Origin: Clonostachys chloroleuca
Lineage: Eukaryota > Ascomycota > Sordariomycetes > Hypocreales > Bionectriaceae
Direction of reading: 5' to 3'
Length of the DNA stretch: 64,000 nt
Assembly: GCA_037952775.1 (NCBI GenBank)
Contig: JBANAY010000003.1
Coordinates: 23,002,001-23,066,000, forward strand
A program made the position numbers and the translations under genes. Position 1 is the stretch's first letter. Each line of letters opens with the position of its first letter. A model generated the notes under the pieces. That model was not told the DNA's origin. It ran no database searches and worked only from the letters and a program-made list of their open reading frames with translations. Below are positions 57,202 to 64,000 of the stretch, piece by piece.

Positions 57202-58564
57202 TTGACCGCTTGTATTTTAAGCGACTTGGATCCTATTCTGAGCCATAGGGAATTTAGTCTATATGAATAGATCTCTCTTCGTTCAATCACAGGTGCTCTT
57301 TCAAGAGCGATCCTCAGAGGTCTCAACTTCACTAATGTCTACATCCTTTTGTTTAAAGAGAGAGCCTAAAAGGTCAAAGAGACATAGCGCCTTTGGCACG
57401 CATACTCCCAACTATTCGAAGATTGTTAGAATGGCTTCTTTCATAATAGTAGTTAGACCTTCATTATACTAACAACGTTCAAAACATAGCCTGGTTTGCA
57501 GACACAACCAGGCCTGCAGACAGCAGGGCAAACTCGGGGTCCTACTTCTAGACAGGTGGGTGGACAAAGGGAGGCGCAATCACTGTATACCGAGTTGATC
57601 TGCGGCCGAGCGATAAATCTTTCACGTTAGCTAAATATTTCTTTCTAGGGGCAAGCTCAAAGTTACACGTACAGCGCACACTGGTGTTGGTGTTGGTACA
57701 GGAGAAGTTTCGGCATCGGGTGAAGTAGTGGCAACAATCCCTGGAACAAGGATAGGCACAAAAAGGTGTAACTTCATCCTATAGAAGATAGAAAGGTCAA
57801 AGATGTTATGTTAAGTTGTTTTACATTCAAAACTGCGTAAAGGAGCAGCTCGGGCAAGGTAAAGGGCATGGAGATTTATTTAACATCTAGGGCCAATGCT
57901 GATCATATCTCCAAACAGCGAATGCGATTTAACTATCTAAGAGACCGTTATTTCCACATGAGCCGTAATTATATTTTTTACATACCTGTCCGAGCACAGA
58001 AGGGATGCGTCTTACGTGTGTGTGCTTGTCTTAGCACTGTTCGTCCTCCCTTTTCATAAATCGATTTCCAATCCCCCCGAGGGTAGATCGTCTACAAATC
58101 AGCGTCAAGCCTCATAAACGCCAGGGATAATAAGTTTAAATTCAATGTTCAACAGGCCGCCAGGTAATCACTTATCATAATAATCCTTTCTTATATCAAC
58201 TAAGGTGATACATGCGTTCATTCACTAGTTTGAGCTTTGGACAGGCTCTGTTGAGGAGACTCATGAGGACGACTGGCTTGCAATTTGCCGATGTCTAAGA
58301 ATCGCGACACAATAAATATTATTACTTTCCCCCATATCCTGCCGAGATATTCCATATATGTTGCAAGAGAAAATATATCAAGGTGTAACGAAGAAATGTT
58401 CCAACATCGAGCCCGTAAGTGGTTGGTGAAGGACTTTAGGGTAGATGGTCGCGATAGGAGGAAAAGACGCGTCAATTGTCTCAGACCTCGCGTACGTCAT
58501 CAAAGATTTTCGTGGGTCTCTCTTCTCTTCGGATTGAACACCAACGACTCCTCTTCCAGCGTGA
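57202..58564. other. gene-free stretch upstream of the amino-acid permease
   Basis: 1.36 kb. A short hairpin CCTGGTT...AACCAGG lies at 57490-57512. No gene seen; the small ORFs at 57263-57472 and 57868-58059 are not family-like. Confidence 0.45.
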
Positions 58565-60554
58565 ATGATGCAAACTTACCCCAGTGATGAGGATCTCGAC
58601 AGAGATGATGCTCAACTCGGTGCGTCCGGGTACAAGCGGGAGATGCCCAGGCAGTTCTCCCTGGTGTCTCTCCTCGCCCTCTCCTACGCCTTGATCTGCA
58701 CGTGGAATGGCTTTGCGAGGTATGCTTCAATGATCCCAACGGTTAATGCAGGTAGCTAACAGTCGAAAATGTAGTGCAATTGGCGGCGGCTTGAGCCAAG
58801 GGTCGTCTTCTGGCACCATCTTCATGCTCCTCCCGGCAGCCACCATGATCCTTGTCGTGTCCTTGGGCATGGCCGAGTTGACATCTGCCTTTCCTGTTGC
58901 TGGAGGTCAATATTACTGGGCCTTTGTTCTTTCTCCGCCATCTTGTGCGCCGCTAATTTCCTACACGTATGTGTTAAATGAAGCCCTTGCCAAGGCCTCC
59001 TCCCGCTCACATTTTATCCCTAGTACTGCTGCTGTTACTGTGATTGGCGCATGGCTTGGTGCAGCTAGCACATCCAACTTCATCTCGGGAATGATACTGT
59101 CCATTGTCCAGTTCGTGTACCCCGAATATGTCGTCTACTCCTGGCACAAGTACCTCCTATACGTGGCCGTCATCATTGCAGCCTCTCTCCTCAATATTCT
59201 TGGGTCCCAGATTCTTCCCGCATTCAATAGATGCATTTGTAAGCTCTCTCCATCAAATTATGCGTTCGAACAGATGTTAATCTTCGGTGCTGCAGTTGCA
59301 TTCTCCTTGGCAACGTATTTGGTGACCATTATTACAATGCTCGTCTGCTCGTACCCCAATTACAATTCCGCTAAATGGGTGTTCACAGATACCACCATCT
59401 CAACCGGGTGGACGAGTCACCCGTACACCTGGATGCTCTGTTTCGTGAACAGCCTTTATGGGTTTCTAGGCACCGACTCTGGGGCTCATATGACGGAAGA
59501 GATTCCTAATCCCTCGATCAATGGCCCAAAAGTAATTGTAGGTTGCCTATGGAACCGGGTATTCAACCTTCAGCTAGGAGGCTCGTTGTCCAGGGCTGAT
59601 GTGTTTGCAAGATATATCCCGCATTGATTGGGCTTGTCACAGGTACTGGCACTGGTTATCAATATTCCGACCCAAACATTCACTGATGGATCCTCCCAGT
59701 AATACCTTTCGCATGCACTTGCATGTTCGTTATCAAAGATATGGATGCCATTTTGAATGCGCCCAGTGGACTGCCGTTGATCCAGCTCTATCACCAAGCT
59801 ACTGGCAGCCGGGCCATCACTTTCGGCTTGATGGTTGCTTTCACAATTTGCTTTTTCGCCTGTGCCGTAGCGATTATTACAGGATCTTCTCGGACCCTCT
59901 GGTCGGCAGCTCGCGACGATTGTTTCCCACGCTCCGATTTGTGGAAGCAAATCAGCCCCAGGTTCGAAATGCCGATGAATGCGGTTCTCTTGCAAGCCTG
60001 CTTTTCCATGGTAGGTGACCGTCCTGTCAGTGTCCTCTTCCTCCCAACTAAAAGTAGTTTTACAGCTGTATGGGCTCGTATTTGTTCAGTCTGAAAGCGC
60101 CTTCGCCTTGATGGTTAGTGCATCTATCATCTTCTTGGTATCCTCCTATGTCATACCGCAAGCAATTCTTCTTTGGGTCGATAGAAACAAGAGCCTTCCA
60201 GAGAGGCCATTTGATCTGGGTCGGTTTGGATATTCTATCAATCTTTTTTCGACCTTATCGACTTCGCTTCTTGTTATTGCTTGCTGCTTGCCGACGGCCT
60301 TTCCGATCACATATACCAATATGAATTACAACAGGTATAACATAGCCCCGCCATGTATGGAATTCTGGCTGCTGACTTCATTCTTTAGCATCGTGGCTGC
60401 TTGCCTGCTACTTTTTATCTGGTCGGGGTGGATGTTTTCGCGCAAGGACATCTTCAAGGGTCCTACTATTGACAGGACTCTGCTGGTAAAGGCGAGACGA
60501 GTTGGAAATCATGACACGAGACCTGCCGATGTATATACGCCTCTTATGCAATAA
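58565..60554 (+). CDS. amino-acid/GABA/choline permease (APC superfamily)
   Basis: Exons 58565-58719, 58775-58966, 59024-59238, 59296-59537, 59612-59642, 59700-60010, 60066-60334 and 60389-60554; 526 residues, phases consistent. The N-terminal cytosolic end (YPSDEDLDRDD) leads into 12 hydrophobic spans. LSYALICTWNGFASAIGGGLSQG is the usual first span, TSAFPVAGGQYYWAF the family's central motif, and GAHMTEEIPNP the conserved loop before the later spans. SSRTLWSAARDD and the C-terminal FKGPTID are also typical. Fungal relatives import GABA, choline, carnitine or amino acids. Introns 2, 3 and 7 (57, 57 and 54 nt) are multiples of three without stops, so retained-intron products would stay in frame. 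It is the second transporter of the candidate cluster. Confidence 0.9.
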
Positions 60555-61110
60555 TATCCTACTCATTGTTTCATTGTGTTAAGTTGTCGGGTCCTGGGAG
60601 CTTCCATTGCTGTTGAACTTTATTCTCTTTTCTCTTACGCATGCAATAATATCCAATTCAAGACAGAGGTCGACTCCCATTGCCCTTCCTCGAAAGCTTT
60701 TGAAAGCTCATCATATGGTTCCCTCTTTCCTCTGTCAGTTTACTTGAAACCCCCCACGAAGCATGACGTCGGATAGTCTAATCAATATGTTGCTTACGAT
60801 GAGATCTATAGTCTGTCTGATCAGCAAACAGGTCGTCACGAGCATCTTTATCCCACCATTCACTACAGCATCTGTCTAGATTGGAGTTGAGAATTGATTT
60901 CATTTTGTTCTTTTGCTCCATCAGGGGGCGGCACGTGGGGACGTCGAAGATGGAGGGTTACATTGGAGGATCGCATCGCCTTCGGATGACAATAGTGGCC
61001 ATTTCCTTCTTCTATAAAAGCTCTCCCGCATGTCAGGTTGCTCGCGACCCCCTCAAAAGCTACGCAACGAAACGGATAGGCAACGTACCAGCCCCGCGAG
61101 AGTCCCGACA
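60555..61110. other. gene-free stretch
   Basis: 3' flank of the permease and promoter of the right-hand Zn2Cys6 gene, with TATAAAAG at 61013-61020. Nothing else seen. Confidence 0.45.
61013..61020 (+). promoter_or_regulatory. TATA box of the right-hand Zn2Cys6 gene
   Basis: TATAAAAG, 91 nt upstream of the ATG at 61111. Confidence 0.5.
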
Positions 61111-62767
61111 ATGAACCTTAGGTCAAAGACAGGATGCATTACCTGCAGGTATGTTTAGTTCAATCTGCTCCTTTCTTCGCACTGCTCGGCACTAACATGC
61201 ACGTAGGATTCGGCGAGTTAAATGTGACGAGACAAAACCGCTGTGTACTAGATGTCAATCGTCTGGGCGTCAATGCGATGGCTACTTGCCCGATATAGCG
61301 GTAATGTCGAGACAGGAGCTTGTTGAAGCTGCCCGAAATCTCGGGACTGTTGGTCCAATCTCACGAGCCCTGGCACAAAGGCCGCCGTCGCCTGTTAATT
61401 TTACGCAGCCTGCAGATGTGCCGTACTTTGACGCCTTTCGGTATGCCATTGTGCCTGGCACGTCTTTCTTCTTCCCGTCGAGCTTCTGGCAACGCACGGT
61501 GATACAGATGGCGCACCGCGAGCCCGCTATTTGGCATGCCACGGTCGCACTCGGCGCTCTTCATCAAAGATCAGAGATGCTACTTCAAGGGACAGACGAT
61601 GATGCAAGTCTCATCCTTAACCAGGCCTCCGCCCACTACTGTAAAGCAATGGCTTTGGTAAAGGATCTCCATTCACCAGAGACGATGGCAGCCGTCGCAA
61701 TTGCACTTGTGGCAGCTGCGAACATGCTTGAGAGATGGTCTGAGATGCACATGCATGTAATGGCGGGCTTCAGAATCATTGCAGAAAATGTCGCGCGTGT
61801 CCCGGGCCTCGTGGCCCTCGAAGGGTTGCTAGCAAAGAGCGACCTGCAAGCCATGACGTTCAGCGACAGCCAGTGCCCGTACCCTTACGAGCAATCATCT
61901 GCCGTCTTTGCTATGAATGGGTCCCTCGCCTCCCCTATCACAGGTGGCGGGTCTTACGAAGAGCTGGCCAGAGAGCTCTTCAGGCTCATGAGGGCTCTCT
62001 TTCTCCTCGACAACAGTACTCCGCCAGCAAATGCTCAGCATGGCCCATGGCTCACAGGCTTTGAAGTGTTCCTTCGCAGACTGGCTTCCTGGGAACTCAA
62101 GATGGAGGAATTCGAATCCGTACATTGGCCCACCGATGATGAGCACACAGCAAGGCTTGCAATACGACTGTACCATGTGACTCTCAGGACGCTAATTCGA
62201 GGAACAGCTTTCGGGCCCGAGACTCGTTGGGATGCGCTTCTTGGTTACTTTGAGTACGCAGCCGCGCTTGCTACCTCACTGCAAGAGCGCCTTCGTACAG
62301 CCGCCATCCCAAATATCAGTGTTGAGCCTGGGTTGATCATTCCGCTGTGGATGATCAGCCATCGATGCAGACATCCCGCTTTGCGTCGGGTCGCGATCAA
62401 CATGATGGCAGAGGCGAAGAGGATCGAGGGCATGTGGATGAGTGACGCCACTGCCCAGGTAATGAGGACTATTCTAGCCGTAGAAGAGGAATCGATGGGT
62501 CCTGGCAGCGCACATGCTTGGCCGGCACCTGTGTTAGATTCATCGTCGCTGGACATTCCTTGGCATGCGTGGTCCAACCCAGGGTTTGATGTTCCCACCA
62601 CGCTCAGTTGGTCTGATGTGCCAGTCATACCGGAGGAGAACCGGGTGAAGGAGCTTCTCGGCACGAAGCGAGTTGGGAAGCGGTCTGCTGATCTTCGGCT
62701 TTTGATGGGCTCGGCTGATGATGAGAATTCGTTCGGGCTAGTCAGGGAGATAAGCATAAGTTTCTAG
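61111..62767 (+). CDS. Zn2Cys6 transcription factor, right end of the candidate cluster
   Basis: Exons 61111-61148 and 61207-62767; 532 residues. The zinc cluster is C9-X2-C12-X6-C19-X6-C26-X2-C29-X6-C36, with intron 1 cutting after C12. The remaining chain has the architecture of the fungal C6 family with a C-terminal helical domain rather than the larger Fungal_trans domain. Recognisable helices are FWQRTVIQMAHREPAIWHATVALGALH (long hydrophobic-amphipathic) and YCKAMALVKDLHSPETMAAV. It lies 556 bp downstream of the permease on the same strand. Either this or the left-hand regulator may be the pathway-specific activator; both flank the enzymes, and no target is shown. The ATG is the only one upstream of the first Cys. 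Confidence 0.9.
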
Positions 62768-63098
62768 TCGCAAGAAAAGTAGACATGTTCCTTCAAATCA
62801 CATTGTTTCTGCTACTTCAGTAGGTTTGAAAACTAATTCGCGGTTAGGACCCGGATTCATGTAATTGACTCTTTGATTAGTGCAATAAACCAAATTACCA
62901 ACATGCTTCGACCACAAGATAAAGATACAGCGACCACAAGATAGAGACATAGAAAGACAGATGCCTACTAGACAATAAAAAGGGCCAATATGGGCAGTGC
63001 GGCAGTCATCCAACCACCACTGACCAGCGTTGAAGCGAGAGACGAACCGGAATCACCAGTATCGGTGTCGTTCCCTCCTTTACCATTGTCGACATTTT
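62768..63098. other. 3' stretch holding a GPI-signal reading frame of the carboxypeptidase
   Basis: Contains, in the next minus-strand frame, the Ser/Thr/Gly tail and hydrophobic end (stop at 62968) that would complete the carboxypeptidase if one base is gained near 63122-63126. The rest is 3' flank of the Zn2Cys6 gene. Confidence 0.5.
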
Positions 63099-64000
63099 TC
63101 AAGCGTTGACCCTTCGTCCCAGGGGGTTCGTCACCACGAAATCCTTGGTCTCTGCTGTTCCATTCTCTAGTGCCTTGAGCTGCTCATCGGTACATGTACC
63201 ACCAGGTGCCAACACATAACAAACGCTCTCGAGAAGGTCAGGAAGCTCGCTTTTAACACCCCGGATGTTGGACTCTCCCCTGGAACTATAACCCAGCATT
63301 GTCGCAAGGTCAACCTTCCCCGTGGCGACATCTTTTCCGAACATGGCGCGCTCGAAGATGACGGACACGGTCTCGGGCTGGTAGCCACCGGCACTATGAC
63401 CGGCCTGGAAAACTCGCGAGAAGGACAGCTTCCCGTGCTCGCGTACAAGACCGCCCTGGTAGGAGGAGTTTGTCGTGATGGGTTCGTAGCCCGCCTTGGC
63501 GAAGTCTTCCGCCGACTGAAACGGGATAGAGAGAGACGCATTTTCAGCTGATATCCCTGTGAGGTATCGCGTTAGAGTCAATTACTCAAGTTTTAAGGTA
63601 TTCAGTTGACACTGGAACCGTTCTTACAGTTGCAACGGTAGTCTCGGTCACCGTAGACCATGGCTATGTTGACACCTCCGTCCAGAAGATGCGTGAGATG
63701 GGAAAAGCCATAACGGACCGGGTCTCCCGTCATTCTCAAGAAGGCAGCCTCGACTGCTTGACTGCCCCTCGTGTAGTTGAGTGGCACACCTAGTTCTTGC
63801 TGAACCCACGCCTGATTGAAGAAAGCTGCCTCGTACTCGTAAGGATAGGTTGCAGGTCTATTGTAAGTGATGTCGAAATAGCCGTACTAACCATCAGTCA
63901 GTCTAATAGTCGAGACGATGCATGCGGGGAAACTGACCGGTGCATTGCTTTCGAAGCTCTGCAGGATGGTTCCAAAACAAAATTGGCTAGCTGCACTGCA
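62968..64000 (-). CDS. serine carboxypeptidase S10 (C-terminal part; N-terminus outside window), with apparent frameshift before a GPI signal
   Basis: Exons on the minus strand: <64000-63938, 63886-63628 and 63556 onward. The Ser-containing N-terminal part is outside the window. Visible S10 features are PYEYEAAFFNQAWVQQELGV (the usual helix), the catalytic Asp region GGVNIAMVYGDRDYRCNW, NSSYQGGLV, and the catalytic His region FQAGHSAGGYQPETV. As written it ends at TGA 63099-63101 (TNPLGRRVNA). In the next frame the chain would instead continue NPPGTKGQRLKNVDNGKGG, Ser-rich, to the hydrophobic end MTAALPILALFIV, a clear GPI-anchor signal ending at 62968. A run of five G on the plus strand (63122-63126) is one short for that. 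The enzyme would be an extracellular, wall- or membrane-anchored peptidase. Confidence 0.78.

Noticed and set aside
1..64000. Polyketide or non-ribosomal peptide cluster suggested by the many SDRs, AKR, BVMO and dioxygenase
   Set aside because: No ketosynthase, adenylation, terpene cyclase or prenyltransferase domain found in the window.

Overview
The window is nuclear DNA of a filamentous ascomycete fungus. The evidence is about 26 protein genes, mostly split by 50-110 nt introns with GTRNGT donors and YAG acceptors. It also carries several Zn2Cys6 or fungal-specific transcription factors, MHYT, F-box and EthD families, and GPI-anchored Ser/Thr-rich proteins. The mix looks like a Hypocreales-type Sordariomycete (Fusarium relatives and similar); that placement is inference. 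There are no rRNA, clear tRNA, CRISPR or intact transposon genes, and no polyketide or peptide synthetase. Exon boundaries were worked out by hand from splice signals and reading phase.

Layout. 0-16.4 kb: the 3' part of an MHYT membrane sensor, an aldo/keto reductase, a transcription factor without a visible zinc cluster, three short-chain dehydrogenases, a secreted DUF1524/HNH nuclease-like gene and a fungal transcription-factor-like gene. 18-23.5 kb: a GPI-anchored cutinase-fold esterase, a GPI-anchored Cys-rich protein with an unusual Tyr/Trp patch, and a broken EthD gene. 23.5-38.4 kb: an F-box protein, a Baeyer-Villiger monooxygenase convergent with a 2-oxoglutarate-type dioxygenase, a coiled-coil protein, a small C2H2 protein, an NmrA-like protein and an epoxide hydrolase. 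39.4-40.5 kb: an unrecognised frameshifted gene.

40.9-62.8 kb is the most coherent block. Two Zn2Cys6 regulators flank a divergent isocitrate-lyase-family protein and PLP aminotransferase, a divergent class-I glutamine-amidotransferase-fold hydrolase and Dal5-like MFS transporter, a 1323-residue 5-oxoprolinase and an amino-acid permease. I read this as a candidate cluster for taking up and breaking down a gamma-glutamyl, pyroglutamyl or related amide nitrogen compound. The lyase-family member has lost both signature active-site motifs, so it probably does a different reaction. The window ends in a serine carboxypeptidase (S10).

A second theme is damage. Five genes need one single-base indel to restore a continuous family-like reading frame (10.9, 13.84, 27.68, 39.85 and 63.12 kb), and one has an in-frame stop in place of a conserved Trp (23.03 kb). 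Three of the five indels lie clearly in runs of five or six identical bases and a fourth could lie in a four-T run, so sequencing error and real pseudogenisation must be told apart before these genes are interpreted.
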